Assembly: GCA_948468045.1 (NCBI GenBank)
Contig: CAOKGO010000015.1
Location: forward strand, 1 to 42,052
Origin: an uncultured Clostridium sp.
GTDB lineage: Bacteria > Bacillota > Clostridia > TANB77 > CAG-508
Direction of reading: 5' to 3'
DNA: 42,052 bases
Part shown: positions 1 through 8,748 of the stretch, in pieces
Layout of the letters: every line of letters starts with the position of its first letter
Numbering within the stretch: position 1 is the first letter of the stretch
Notes under the pieces: generated by a model
Told to the model about the DNA's origin: nothing
What the model saw: only the letters and a program-made list of their open reading frames with translations
The model's database searches: none
Made by a program: the position numbers and the translations under genes

Positions 1-521
1 TACATGCTCCGTCTTTGTTCGTCTGCCAAATTTGCTTTAGCAAATTTGTGTAGAATGTGTTTATGTTATAGGAAAATCGAAGATTTTACTATAATATAAC
101 AAAAGGAGCATGATTAAAATATTTTGATTTTTTAGATTGCTTACATGCTCCGTCTTTGTTCGTCTGCCAAATTTGCTTTAGCAAATTTGTGTAGAATGTG
201 TTTATGTTATAGGAAAATCGAAGATTTTACTATAATATAACAAAAGGAGCATGATTAAAATATTTTGATTTTTTAGATTGCTTACATGCTCCGTCTTTGT
301 TCGCCTGCCAAATTTGCTTTAGCAAATTTGTGTAGAACGTGTTTATGTTATGGGAAAATCAAAGATTTTACTATAATATAACAAAAGGAGCATGATTAAA
401 ATATTTTGATTTTTTAGATTGCTTACATGCTCCGTCTTTGTTCGTCTGCCAAATTTGCTTTAGCAAATTTGTGTAGAACGTGTTTATGTTATGGGAAAAT
501 CTGAGATTTTCATATAACATA
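1..521 (+). repeat. Tandem array of a 141-bp three-hairpin element
   Basis: Four units repeat with a period of exactly 141 bp: TACATGCTCC recurs at 1, 142, 283 and 424, and GGAGCATG starts at 105, 246 and 387. The first unit is cut by the window edge. Each unit can fold into three hairpins: GGAGCATG with CATGCTCC, CAAATTTGCT with AGCAAATTTG, and a long AT-rich stem beginning GTTATAG. The linkers contain TTGTTCGTCTGCC and GTAGAA(T/C)GTG. Units differ by only a few point changes. Single copies lie at 9767, 32244 and, diverged, at 37762. No ORF runs through the array. It may be a non-coding RNA family or a mobile structured repeat. Confidence 0.9.
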
Positions 522-556
522 AAAAAAGCTGTAATTTTAAATTACAACTTTTTTGT
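522..556 (-). terminator. Intrinsic terminator of rny
   Basis: Just after the rny stop codon, the minus strand folds into AGTTGTAATTT / AAATTACAGCT followed by a run of T. The T-run on the other strand would also stop transcription coming out of the repeat array. Confidence 0.85.
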
Positions 557-559
557 TTT

Positions 560-2107
560 TTATTTGGCATAATCAACAACTCTTGTTTCTCTAATGATGT
601 TTACTTTAATTTGTCCTGGATATTCCATTTCGCTTTCTATCTTCTTTGATACATCTCTTGCTAAAATTGTCATTTGATCATCTGTTATTCTATCTGGTTT
701 TACAATAATTCTTATTTCTCTTCCAGCTTGGATTGCAAAAGATTTTTCTACTCCATCGAAAGAATCTGCTATTTCTTCTAAGTTTTGTAGTCTTTTGATG
801 TATGCTTCTACTGTTTCTCTTCTTGCACCTGGTCTTGAAGCTGATATCGCATCAGCTGCTTGTACCAAAACTGCTTCTAATGTTTTTGGTTCTACATCTC
901 CATGGTGTGCTTCTACTGCATTGATTACTTGGTTGTTTTCTTTATATTTCTTTAAGATTTCAACACCAATTTCTACATGAGTTCCTTCCATATCATGATC
1001 TAGTGCTTTCCCAATATCATGTAAAAGTCCTGCACGTCTTGCAAGTTTTGGATCTAATCCTAGTTCTTCTGCCATTATTCTTGCTAAGTTTGAAACTTCA
1101 ATAGAATGATTTAGCACATTTTGTCCATAGCTTGTCCTATATTTTAATTTTCCAATTAATTTGACAATGTCTGGATGAAGTCCTATTACTCCTGTTTCTA
1201 AAACTGCTCTTTCTCCTTCTTCTTTGATTGTTGTTTCTACTTCTTCTTTTGCTTTTTCTACCATTTCTTCAATTTTAGCTGGATGAATTCTTCCATCATC
1301 AATTAGTTTTTCTAAAGCAATTTTAGCTACTTCTCTTCTTAATGGGTCAAATCCTGATAAAACGACTGCCTCTGGTGTATCATCAATGATTAAGTCAATT
1401 CCTGTTAGTGTTTCTAATGCTTTTATGTTTCTACCTTCTCTACCTATAATTCTTCCTTTCATATCATCATTTGGAAGTGCTACAATAGATACTGTTGTTT
1501 CTTGAGAATGGTCAGCTGCACATTTTTGTACTGCATAACTTAAAATTTCTTTTGCATTTTTAATTGCATTTTCTTTTTCTTTTTGTTCTTTTTCTCGAAT
1601 TAGTGCTGCTTTTTCAGCAGTTAGCTCTTTGTCCATTTCTGATAATAGTTTTGTTTTTGCTTCTTCTTTTGTTAAAGAAGCTATTTTTTGCAATTCTACC
1701 ATTTCTTGATTATGTAATTCTTCAATTTCTTCTTTTCTTTTTTCGATTTCTTGAGCTTCTCTTTCTAATTCTTTTTCTTTTCTTTCAAAATTTCCTTCAC
1801 GCTTTTCTAAATTTTCTTCTTTTTGGATTAATCTTGATTCTTGTTTTTGTACTTCGCCTCTTCTTTCTTTAATCTCTTGGTCTAATTCTTTTCTACTATT
1901 CATGATTTCTTCTTTGGCTTTGAAGATTTCTTCTTTTTTTAAGTTTTCGGCTTCTATTTTTGCTAAATCGATTAGTCTTTTAGCTTCATTTTCTGCTCCT
2001 TGAATTTTAGACTCTGCAATTTTTTTACGATATGCCATTCCTATTGGAATACCTATTGCTAATGAGATTAAGACAGCGACGATTGTGATTACAATATTCA
2101 TAATCAT
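560..2107 (-). CDS. rny: Ribonuclease Y
   Basis: RNase Y is a membrane-anchored endoribonuclease that starts mRNA decay in Firmicutes. The 515-residue length is normal for the family. In order: an N-terminal membrane helix (residues 3-25), a long charged coiled coil (about 30-190), a KH RNA-binding domain with [15 protein letters not shown] near residue 220, and an HD domain with [11 protein letters not shown] near 360 that supplies the metal ligands. The gene is monocistronic, with its own promoter and terminator. A second ATG at 2101 is better spaced from the AGAGGTG ribosome site and is probably the real start. No missing motifs were seen. Confidence 0.97.
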   Translation of the reverse strand: MIMNIVITIVAVLISLAIGIPIGMAYRKKIAESKIQGAENEAKRLIDLAKIEAENLKKEEIFKAKEEIMNSRKELDQEIKERRGEVQKQESRLIQKEENLEKREGNFERKEKELEREAQEIEKRKEEIEELHNQEMVELQKIASLTKEEAKTKLLSEMDKELTAEKAALIREKEQKEKENAIKNAKEILSYAVQKCAADHSQETTVSIVALPNDDMKGRIIGREGRNIKALETLTGIDLIIDDTPEAVVLSGFDPLRREVAKIALEKLIDDGRIHPAKIEEMVEKAKEEVETTIKEEGERAVLETGVIGLHPDIVKLIGKLKYRTSYGQNVLNHSIEVSNLARIMAEELGLDPKLARRAGLLHDIGKALDHDMEGTHVEIGVEILKKYKENNQVINAVEAHHGDVEPKTLEAVLVQAADAISASRPGARRETVEAYIKRLQNLEEIADSFDGVEKSFAIQAGREIRIIVKPDRITDDQMTILARDVSKKIESEMEYPGQIKVNIIRETRVVDYAK

Positions 2108-2192
2108 ACACCTCTTTCTTATTTAATTTTCAATGTTCGAATAAAATATATATTAGGTTTTTTTCATACATATATTTTTTCCTACCTATTCT

Positions 2193-2221
2193 ATTTTATC
2201 TTTATTATTGTAAACTGTCAA
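2193..2221 (-). promoter_or_regulatory. Promoter of rny
   Basis: On the minus strand TTGACA (2221-2216), 17 bases, then TAAAAT (2198-2193), about 90 bases before the rny start. This is a near-consensus housekeeping sigma promoter. Confidence 0.8.
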
Positions 2222-2240
2222 GTGATTTTGAAGAAAAAGG

Positions 2241-2282
2241 TAAAATCGTGTTTCGTTATACTATAAACTAAACACGATTTTA
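2241..2282. terminator. Hairpin between rpmF and rny
   Basis: TAAAATCGTGTTT pairs with AAACACGATTTTA around a 16-base loop. It lies upstream of the rny promoter and downstream of the rpmF terminator. It may be a backup terminator for rpmF transcripts. The T-runs after it are interrupted, so the role is uncertain. Confidence 0.45.
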
Positions 2283-2304
2283 TATTTTAATCTTTTTTAT
2301 ATAC

Positions 2305-2338
2305 ATAAAAATGCTTGACACCTTAAAAGTACAAGCAT
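2305..2338 (-). terminator. Intrinsic terminator of rpmF
   Basis: Immediately after the rpmF stop, ATGCTTG and CAAGCAT form a stem on the minus strand followed by TTTT. Confidence 0.75.
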
Positions 2339-2348
2339 TTTTTACATT

Positions 2349-2540
2349 TTATGCATTTTCAGTTTCTTTTTTAGCTATTACCTCTTTTCCATCATAATAA
2401 CCACAGTTTTTGCAAACTCTGTGTGGCATTACTGGTTCGTGGCAATGTGGACAAGTTGATAATGTTGGATTTTCTTTTTTCCATGTTGATCTTTTTTTAT
2501 GTGTTCTTGCTTTTGACCATCTTCTTTTTGGTTGTGCCAT
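2349..2540 (-). CDS. rpmF: 50S ribosomal protein L32
   Basis: This is a 63-residue basic protein of the large ribosomal subunit. It starts MAQPKRRWSKARTHKKRS, the L32 signature, and carries a zinc ribbon made of CPHC (residues 30-33) and CKNC (43-46), so this is the four-cysteine form of L32. The start is fixed by a strong AGGGGGG ribosome site. The acidic tail after the ribbon is normal for Firmicutes. The upstream YceD gene often found with rpmF is absent here; the gene stands alone between its own promoter and terminator. Confidence 0.97.
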   Translation of the reverse strand: MAQPKRRWSKARTHKKRSTWKKENPTLSTCPHCHEPVMPHRVCKNCGYYDGKEVIAKKETENA

Positions 2541-2614
2541 TTTAATTCCCCCCTTGCTTTTAGATATATGTATATATCTTTTTCATTTTTATCGTTATTT
2601 TTAGTCACTATAAG

Positions 2615-2643
2615 ATTATACAAGTATTTTCCTGTTTTGTCAA
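2615..2643 (-). promoter_or_regulatory. Promoter of rpmF
   Basis: A perfect pair on the minus strand: TTGACA (2643-2638), 17 bases, TATAAT (2620-2615). It lies about 75 bases before the rpmF start, as expected for a highly expressed ribosomal gene. Confidence 0.9.
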
Positions 2644-2711
2644 TAGTTTCCTCACTTTTAGTTTTTCTTTTTTGATTTTATTGATTTTTAGCTATTTATT
2701 AAATGATATTT

Positions 2712-3323
2712 TTATGATTTTACAACATATTTATCATATAATTGTTTTATATTTTGCTTTGTTAATGTTTTGTCAATTCCATTTTCTGCCACTTCTGTCA
2801 TAATTGCTGTTACAAAATCTCTTATTTTGGGATTCATTTCAACTTTATCTTTTTCTTTTTCATTCCAATAAGAAAGTTCATATTCTTTTGTCCAGTTTTT
2901 CCCCTGATAGATAATGCTAGCTGCTAATTTGTCGCAAATCATTTCAACTGCATATTGGTATGGAATTACAGGATTTACATTAGGTGCCTTATGGTCTGTC
3001 CAATATTCAAAATGGTGCTTATTTCTTCCTCTATGATGAAGCCATGCTTCTGAGTAGCCCTTATTTTTTTTAGCTTCTGTAATTGGTGAATGGTCTCCTG
3101 CATAATATTTTACTCCTTCTAAAAATTCTGTTGGTGAATATTTTGATAAATCATGTACAAATCCTCTCCATGGCTTGCCTAATTTGCAACATAATTTGAA
3201 TACAATCCATCTATGGCGTGTGATTAATTTAAAATGCCCTATCACATTTTTAAGTTTCACTTTAATTTCATTCCTTCCTTTTTTCTTTATAGCTAGTTTA
3301 CTATAATTTTTTATAAAAATCAA
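2712..3323 (-). CDS. DUF5662 family protein
   Basis: The function is unknown. The sequence fits the DUF5662 family common in Clostridia: an N-terminal helix beginning near GHFKLITRHRW, a conserved FVHDLSKYSPTEF segment, then HHRGRNKHHFEYW. The spaced His and Asp residues suggest a metal-binding fold, which is inference. The first ATG (3323) has no ribosome site. GTG at 3260, preceded by GGAAGGAATGAAATTAAA, gives VKLKNVIGHF and matches the usual family start better, so the real protein is probably about 182 residues. It is divergent from asnB, with only about 55 bases from the ATG to the asnB start. Confidence 0.75.
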   Translation of the reverse strand: MIFIKNYSKLAIKKKGRNEIKVKLKNVIGHFKLITRHRWIVFKLCCKLGKPWRGFVHDLSKYSPTEFLEGVKYYAGDHSPITEAKKNKGYSEAWLHHRGRNKHHFEYWTDHKAPNVNPVIPYQYAVEMICDKLAASIIYQGKNWTKEYELSYWNEKEKDKVEMNPKIRDFVTAIMTEVAENGIDKTLTKQNIKQLYDKYVVKS

Positions 3324-3379
3324 TAAATTTTATTGGCTTTTTTGCATACAATGAAATATGAATAATTTAGGAGGTTATT

Positions 3380-5227
3380 ATGTGTGGATTTGTAGGTTTT
3401 GCAAATAGAAAAGAAAATGTAATACAAAACAGGGGGATTTTAGAAAAAATGAATGAGACTCTTTGTAAAAGGGGGCCTGATGAAGATGGATACTACATAA
3501 ATGATAATATTTGCATGGGACATAAAAGATTAATTGTGATTGACCCAAAAGGTGGCAAACAACCAATGATTGAAAAATCTTCTTATGGTGAGTTTGTTAT
3601 TTCCTATAATGGTCAAATTTATAATACTAAAGAACTTAGGAAAACTTTAGAAGAAAACGGTTTTACTTTTAATAGTTATTCAGATACAGAAGTTTTACTT
3701 AAAAGTTATATTTATTATGGAAATGATGTTGTTAATCATTTAAATGGTATTTTTGCTTTTGCTATTTGGAATAATAAAAAGAAAGAATTATATTTGGCTC
3801 GTGACCATTTTGGCGTAAAGCCTTTGTTTTATACTATTAAAGATAATACTTTAATTTTTGCTTCTGAAATTAAGGCACTCTTTGAATATCCAGGAATTAC
3901 TAAAGAGTTAGATAATCAAGGTGTTTGTGAATTATTTGGCATTGGTCCTAGTCATACACCTGGAACTACTGTTTTCAAAAATATATTTGAGGTAAAACCT
4001 GCCAATTTTGGAATTTTTAATTCTTCTGGTTTGCATTTAGAAAGATACTGGAAGCTTACTTCTAAAGAGCATACTGATAATTTTGCAATGACTTGTGAAA
4101 AGCTGAAATTTCTATTAAATGATTCTATCACGAGACAGCTTGTTTCTGATGTTCCTTTATGTACTTTCTTGTCAGGTGGCTTGGATTCTAGTATTATTAC
4201 TAAATTTGCAGCTGATTACTGCCAAAAACAAGGCTTGCCACCTTTAGATACTTATTCAATTGATTATGTTGATAATGATAAAAATTTTGTAAAAAGTGAT
4301 TTTCAACCAAATTCTGATAATTATTATATTAATTTAATGACTAAAAATCTGCATACTAACCATCATAATATAGTAATTGATACACCAGAACTTGCTTCAA
4401 ACTTAGAAGACGCTATGATTGCTAGAGATATGCCAGGTATGGCTGATATTGATTCTTCCCTACTTCTATTTTGTAAAAATGTAAAAAATGAAATGACTGT
4501 GTCTTTAACAGGTGAATGTGCTGATGAGATTTTTGGTGGCTATCCTTGGTTTTTTAGAGAAGATAGTTTACAAAGTAATACTTTCCCTTGGTCAATTGCC
4601 CTTAGCGAAAGACAAGAATTGCTAAATCCACAAATAAGTGAGAAAGTCAAGTTAAAAGAATATGTTGATTTTCGTTATAATGAAAGCTTGTCTGAAGTTG
4701 AAATATTGGATATTGATTCTAAAGAAACAGCTGAAAAACGAAAAATTTCTTATTTGACTTTAAACTGGTTTATGCAAACTTTGTTAGACCGTTCTGATAG
4801 AATGGCTATGTATAATGGTTTTGAACTTCGTGTTCCTTTTTGTGACTACCGACTAGCTGAATATGTTTGGAATATTCCTTGGGAGATAAAGGCTTTAAAT
4901 GGTAGAGAAAAAGGATTACTACGTTATGTTTCAAAGGATTTCTTGCCTAGCGAAATTGTTGATAGAAAAAAATCTCCTTACCCTAAAACACACAATCCTA
5001 CTTATTTGTCTAAGGTTAAGTCTATGCTAACTACAATTATGGAGGATAAAAATGCACCAATTAATGATTTACTGAATCGTGATTTTATCTTGAATATTTT
5101 AAAAACAGATGGCACTGCCTTTTCTCGTCCTTGGTTTGGTCAGTTGATGACAGGGCCTCAACTTATGGCTTACCTTTGCCAGGTTAATATGTGGCTCCAA
5201 GAGTATCAGCCTAAGATTAAAATATAG
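3380..5227 (+). CDS. asnB: Asparagine synthase (glutamine-hydrolysing)
   Basis: AsnB makes asparagine from aspartate, ATP and glutamine in the cytosol. The 615-residue protein begins MCGFVGFAN, placing the catalytic N-terminal Cys of the class II glutaminase directly after Met. The glutaminase domain (1 to about 200) contains RGPDEDGYY. The synthetase domain contains the ATP-binding loop FLSGGLDSSII (around 266) and later GECADEIFGGYPWFF. Start fixed by TAGGAGG eight bases upstream. It is a single gene ended by a strong hairpin. Length and motifs are normal. Confidence 0.97.
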   Translation: MCGFVGFANRKENVIQNRGILEKMNETLCKRGPDEDGYYINDNICMGHKRLIVIDPKGGKQPMIEKSSYGEFVISYNGQIYNTKELRKTLEENGFTFNSYSDTEVLLKSYIYYGNDVVNHLNGIFAFAIWNNKKKELYLARDHFGVKPLFYTIKDNTLIFASEIKALFEYPGITKELDNQGVCELFGIGPSHTPGTTVFKNIFEVKPANFGIFNSSGLHLERYWKLTSKEHTDNFAMTCEKLKFLLNDSITRQLVSDVPLCTFLSGGLDSSIITKFAADYCQKQGLPPLDTYSIDYVDNDKNFVKSDFQPNSDNYYINLMTKNLHTNHHNIVIDTPELASNLEDAMIARDMPGMADIDSSLLLFCKNVKNEMTVSLTGECADEIFGGYPWFFREDSLQSNTFPWSIALSERQELLNPQISEKVKLKEYVDFRYNESLSEVEILDIDSKETAEKRKISYLTLNWFMQTLLDRSDRMAMYNGFELRVPFCDYRLAEYVWNIPWEIKALNGREKGLLRYVSKDFLPSEIVDRKKSPYPKTHNPTYLSKVKSMLTTIMEDKNAPINDLLNRDFILNILKTDGTAFSRPWFGQLMTGPQLMAYLCQVNMWLQEYQPKIKI

Positions 5228-5243
5228 CTACTATATTACTTAC

Positions 5244-5283
5244 AAACTTGAAGTCACAATTTGTGACCTCAAGTTTATATATT
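5244..5283. terminator. Bidirectional terminator, asnB / NUDIX
   Basis: AAACTTGAAGTCACAA pairs with TTGTGACCTCAAGTTT between two convergent genes. A-rich and T-rich flanks on both sides fit stopping transcription from either direction. Confidence 0.85.
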
Positions 5284-5718
5284 TTATTCCCAACCATAGA
5301 TAGAAAATGATTCACTTTTTAAATGATATTCTATTCCTTTTTTTACATATGGAATTATATTAATTGGTAATTCATTAAATTTAAAAAATTTCAATTCATC
5401 ACACTTATCTTTTTCCATAATTCTAATTTCCCCATCATATTTTTTGCAGGTAAGAAAATAATCTATACTTTCTCTAGTAGGTGCTTTTCTATGCATAACA
5501 TGAACAATTTGTAAATCTTCTTCTTTAATAGTTATCCCTGCTTCTTCTAATGCCTCTCTTTGCATTGCCTTTATTACACTTTCATTTCCATCTATATGTC
5601 CTGCAACAACGCTATAATTACCATCTTCGTATCCTGTATTATATCTTCGTTGCAATAATATTTTTCCTTCTTCTATTAATATTAAATGTACTGCTACTAC
5701 TAATTTAAATCTTTCCAT
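5284..5718 (-). CDS. NUDIX hydrolase
   Basis: This 144-residue protein is a single NUDIX domain, a fold that hydrolyses nucleoside diphosphates linked to another group. The Nudix box GX5EX7REUXEEXGU is visible as GHIDGNE...REALEEAGI (about residues 41-63), with the catalytic REALEEAG intact. The substrate cannot be told from sequence; small stand-alone members often act on modified NTPs or sugar nucleotides. The start has an AAGGAAAA ribosome site. It faces asnB and shares its terminator, with the DUF218 gene upstream on the same strand about 70 bases away. Confidence 0.9.
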   Translation of the reverse strand: MERFKLVVAVHLILIEEGKILLQRRYNTGYEDGNYSVVAGHIDGNESVIKAMQREALEEAGITIKEEDLQIVHVMHRKAPTRESIDYFLTCKKYDGEIRIMEKDKCDELKFFKFNELPINIIPYVKKGIEYHLKSESFSIYGWE

Positions 5719-5788
5719 TTTTCCTTGTATGATATATTTAATAAATTAAATCATACACTCCTTTCTCTAAAAAAATTATTATTTTCCT

Positions 5789-6451
5789 TTATTTCTTATC
5801 ATTTGTTACATCTCCACTGTCTAACAATGAAATTTTATCTCCTAGAAATGTTGACTTTGGTTTAAAAATACATTTTACAAAATCTTTATCTCTTGCAATT
5901 ATTTCTCTAAACTCCCTATAACTTTGTCCTGCATACTCTCTTGGATTAGCACAAACTCCATAAGCTTCAATGTCTAATTGTTTAGCAATATACAATGCTC
6001 GATACAAATGATATTTTTGTGTTACTATTATTAATTTTCTTGCATCAAAAATTTCTCTTGCCCTATATAAACTATCATAAGAAGAAAGTCCTGCATGATC
6101 CATAAAAATATCTTCTGATGGAACTTTTTTGTCTATTGCAAATTGCTTCATAATATTTACTTCATCATAATTTTCTTTGCTATGGTCTCCACTCATTATT
6201 ATTTTTGTAGATACATTTTTCTCATATAAAGAAATTGACTGTAATAGCCTATCTTCTAGCATGTGGCTTGGCTTATTTCCCCATATTCCTGCTCCTAACA
6301 CTAAAATACAATCTACATCATTTAATTGTTTTGCTTCTTCCTCACTTATTATTTGTCTTTTTGTTGTTAATTTGATGTAAAAATTAATTGCCAAAACAAT
6401 AATTATTATTATCATTATTCCAATTACTATATATTTTACTACTTTTTTCAT
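5789..6451 (-). CDS. DUF218 (SanA/ElyC/YdcF-like) membrane protein
   Basis: The 220-residue protein has one N-terminal membrane helix (about residues 5-25) followed by a DUF218 domain. Recognisable blocks are DCILVLGAGIWGNKPS (near 47), IIMSGDH (near 85), SSYDSLYRAREIF and IIVTQKYHLYRALYIAK. SanA and ElyC members act in envelope integrity or polyprenyl-carrier metabolism in enterobacteria; a similar role here is inference. The domain would face outside. No signal for secretion beyond the anchor. Start fixed by AAGGATCG. Confidence 0.85.
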   Translation of the reverse strand: MKKVVKYIVIGIMIIIIIVLAINFYIKLTTKRQIISEEEAKQLNDVDCILVLGAGIWGNKPSHMLEDRLLQSISLYEKNVSTKIIMSGDHSKENYDEVNIMKQFAIDKKVPSEDIFMDHAGLSSYDSLYRAREIFDARKLIIVTQKYHLYRALYIAKQLDIEAYGVCANPREYAGQSYREFREIIARDKDFVKCIFKPKSTFLGDKISLLDSGDVTNDKK

Positions 6452-6631
6452 AACTCGATCCTTAATTCTTATTTTATAAAAATTTTATATCATACTATCC
6501 TTAATTTTACAATACTTCAAATCAATTTATATTAATTTCTAAAATTTACTAGACATTTTTCAATAATTTGTGTTATTATATATACAATACAAAAGAATTA
6601 ACCTATTGGTTTTTTTATGGAGGTAATATAA

Positions 6632-7096
6632 ATGATGAAAATGAAAAAAATAATTTTAATTTTGGTTTTATTATTAATAATTTTTTTAGGATTTAGTTAT
6701 TCTTATGGAGTTGATTTAGAAGATATGGAAAACGATTTAGAAAATGTACTTAATTCTAATAATTCATCTTCAGATAATAATAACAATGCTAATAATAGTA
6801 ATTTATTTTCAGATAATAATGAAAATATCGATAATAACTCTAATACAAATAATGGCAATAACACAAATATAAATAGTGATTTCGATACTGACAATTCAAA
6901 TACAAATACTTTTACTAATAATTACACAGATCTAGATAGCTCTTCTTCTATAAATCCTCCTGCTACTGTAAGTAACATGAATTCAAATTCTAGTTCTGGT
7001 TTAGAATTGTCTACTATACTTAATGTACTATTAATTGTAATTGGTATTCTTCTTATTTTATTATCAATTGCCATACTTATTCGATTAAAAAATTAA
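6632..7096 (+). CDS. Asn/Ser-rich membrane-anchored protein
   Basis: The family was not recognised. The 154-residue protein has a signal-like hydrophobic N terminus (residues 4-24), a central region of about 90 residues dominated by Asn, Ser, Asp and Thr with no Cys, and a C-terminal membrane helix (about 127-149) ending in a short basic tail. This is the layout of a surface-exposed low-complexity linker held in the membrane. Start fixed by TATGGAGG eight bases before ATG. The next gene downstream has the same general layout, so they may be distant relatives. Confidence 0.75.
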   Translation: MMKMKKIILILVLLLIIFLGFSYSYGVDLEDMENDLENVLNSNNSSSDNNNNANNSNLFSDNNENIDNNSNTNNGNNTNINSDFDTDNSNTNTFTNNYTDLDSSSSINPPATVSNMNSNSSSGLELSTILNVLLIVIGILLILLSIAILIRLKN

Positions 7097-7102
7097 TTGT
7101 TA

Positions 7103-7128
7103 AAAACTCTCAATTTTGAGAGTTTTTT
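7103..7128 (+). terminator. Intrinsic terminator
   Basis: AAAACTCTCAA / TTGAGAGTTTTTT directly after the Asn/Ser-rich gene. Confidence 0.85.
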
Positions 7129-7246
7129 GATTTTTTTGTATGTATATTTTTCTTTATTTTTTTTAATACTATTTATAGTATTTAATTTTCATATGATATA
7201 TGAAAACTAATAAGCTTATTAAAATAAAAAATAGGAGGATAATTTT

Positions 7247-7672
7247 ATGTACAAAAAATTATTAATTGCAAGTAGTTTTATTATCATGGCTATCTTTTCT
7301 TTCTCTTTTTGCTATGCTAACAACGGTTTACAAGATGCTGCCGATGGTGTTAGAAATGTAGTTGGTGGAGCTGAGAATGCTGTCGAAGGTGCAGCAAAAG
7401 ACATTTCAAATGCTTCTAAAGATGCAACTGGTAAAATGGAACAAGGTGCTAATGATATGGTAAACAATAATCGTAATAATAACATGAGCAATAATAACAA
7501 TGATAATAATTATACTGCCACTAGAACTGCTGCAACAGATAATACATTTATGGGTATGAATGCAACAGCTTGGACATGGCTTATAATGGGTATAGCTGCT
7601 ATTGCCATAGTAGCCTTAGTTTGGTATTATTCAATGCAACTTCGTTCTTCAAATTATGATGGAAGAGACTAA
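7247..7672 (+). CDS. Small secreted/membrane protein with Ala-rich amphipathic repeats
   Basis: The family was not recognised. The 141-residue protein has a signal peptide (residues 1-25, ending CYANNG), then an 11-residue-like pattern of Ala, Asp, Gly and Lys (DAADGVRNVVGGAENAVEGA and following) similar to LEA-type amphipathic helices. An Asn-rich linker follows, then a C-terminal membrane helix (about 109-128) and a polar tail. Start fixed by ATAGGAGG. Own terminator follows. The role, perhaps envelope stress or surface spacing, is inference only. Confidence 0.7.
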   Translation: MYKKLLIASSFIIMAIFSFSFCYANNGLQDAADGVRNVVGGAENAVEGAAKDISNASKDATGKMEQGANDMVNNNRNNNMSNNNNDNNYTATRTAATDNTFMGMNATAWTWLIMGIAAIAIVALVWYYSMQLRSSNYDGRD

Positions 7673-7687
7673 TCAAACTACTTTAAA

Positions 7688-7723
7688 GAGGATTTTGGTA
7701 TAACACCTTAATCCTCCTTTTTT
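7688..7723 (+). terminator. Intrinsic terminator
   Basis: GAGGATT pairs with AATCCTC, followed by seven T, just after the preceding gene. Confidence 0.85.
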
Positions 7724-7824
7724 GGGCATAATTGGGACAGGCACTGAGTATCCCTTTTGGGCATATCTGGGACAGGCACTGAGTATCCCTTTTGGGCATA
7801 TCTGGGACAGGCACAACTATGCCC
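7724..7824. repeat. Three 35-bp tandem repeats with GGGACAGGCAC
   Basis: GGGCATA starts at 7724, 7759 and 7794, a strict 35-bp period. Each unit contains TGGGACAGGCAC and ends in GAGTATCCC, and the last ends in CTATGCCC, so GGGCATA and TATGCCC can close a hairpin. The rest of 7825-8053 is AT-rich leader before smpB, with no gene seen. The GGGACAGG motif recurs in hairpins at 9910 and 35329. Confidence 0.85.
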
Positions 7825-8053
7825 AAAATGATTTTTTAGATTTTAGTTTTTTATGGATTTGATTTTATAAGTTGCAAATTTTCATAGTTAATGAGTATAA
7901 TTCTAAAATATTATATATGAATTTATTTCAGTTTTTAAGTCTAAAACGGAGATTCAAATAATAATTATCAATTGATTTTATATGTACAATTTTTTTGTAT
8001 CATTTTATTAAAATTTGTGTTATAATAAGTAAAACTTAGATTGGAGATTTTTT

Positions 8054-8506
8054 ATGAATACAAAATTAGTTGCTAAAAACCCAACTGCATATCATAATTA
8101 TATAATAGAAGATAAGTTTGAAACTGGTATTGTTTTAACAGGAACTGAAATTAAGTCTATTAGAAGCGGAAAGGTTAATATGAAAGATTGTTATGCTTAT
8201 CTAAGAAGTGGCGAGGTTTTTATTTGTGGTATGCATATTAGTCCTTATGAACATGGAAATATTTTTAATAAAGATCCTTTACGTGATAGAAAGTTATTAT
8301 TACATAAAAAAGAAATCAATAAACTTATTGGATTGATAAAACAAAAGGGTTATAGTCTTGTTCCTATTAGCCTTTATTTTAAAGGTAGTCTTGTTAAAAT
8401 TGAATTAGGTGTTGGAAAAGGAAAAAAACTTTATGATAAAAGACAAGATTTGGCAAAAAAGGATGCCCAAAAGCAAATTGCTATTCACTTTAAAAACAAT
8501 CAATGA
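8054..8506 (+). CDS. smpB: SsrA-binding protein SmpB
   Basis: SmpB binds tmRNA and delivers it to stalled ribosomes for trans-translation. The 150-residue length is standard. Signature segments are [20 protein letters not shown] near the start, [19 protein letters not shown], and a basic C-terminal tail [16 protein letters not shown] that folds in the ribosome. The start has a TTGGAG ribosome site. No ssrA gene lies within the window. Trans-translation capacity is of interest here given the proposed stalling at CGG codons, but that link is speculation. Confidence 0.96.
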   Translation: MNTKLVAKNPTAYHNYIIEDKFETGIVLTGTEIKSIRSGKVNMKDCYAYLRSGEVFICGMHISPYEHGNIFNKDPLRDRKLLLHKKEINKLIGLIKQKGYSLVPISLYFKGSLVKIELGVGKGKKLYDKRQDLAKKDAQKQIAIHFKNNQ

Positions 8507-8601
8507 ACTTTTTTATTTAGTATAATTGTGGGCATTTTTTTTTGCTCCTTTTTTAATTCAAGTTTTTTAAAAAAATTAAAGGAGAATAAGAAAAAAATAT
8601 C

Positions 8602-8729
8602 GAGAGTATAGAAAAAGTTGTGTAAATAAATCTTTCCGTGATAAAATAAAATTAGTTCTTAAAATATTAATTTTTTTCAAGTTATCAATTGGAAAGAAAT
8701 CCAATTTACACAACTTTTACGATAGTCTC
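8602..8729. mobile_element. MITE-like element with IS256-type ends
   Basis: A 26-bp terminal inverted repeat, 23 positions matching: 8602-8627 begins GAGAGTATAGAAAAAG and the complement of 8704-8729 begins GAGACTATCGTAAAAG, both ending TTGTGTAAAT. The GTGTAAA motif resembles IS256-family ends. Flanking octamers AAAATATC and TAAATGTC match at 6 of 8 and may be a decayed target duplication. There is no transposase inside (128 bp). Confidence 0.6.
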
Positions 8730-8748
8730 TAAATGTCCACAATTGCTT

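Noticed and set aside
1..521. CRISPR array from regular 141-bp spacing
   Set aside because: The whole 141-bp unit repeats; there are no variable spacers between short repeats, and single copies occur elsewhere.
1564..1872. Long plus-strand ORF opposite rny
   Set aside because: Antisense shadow of the RNase Y coiled coil; Leu/Phe-rich from the complement of Lys/Glu codons.
7724..7824. CRISPR-like 35-bp repeats
   Set aside because: Units are contiguous without spacers and there are no cas genes.
8507..8748. tmRNA (ssrA) next to smpB
   Set aside because: No tRNA-like ends or tag reading frame; the region holds the MITE.
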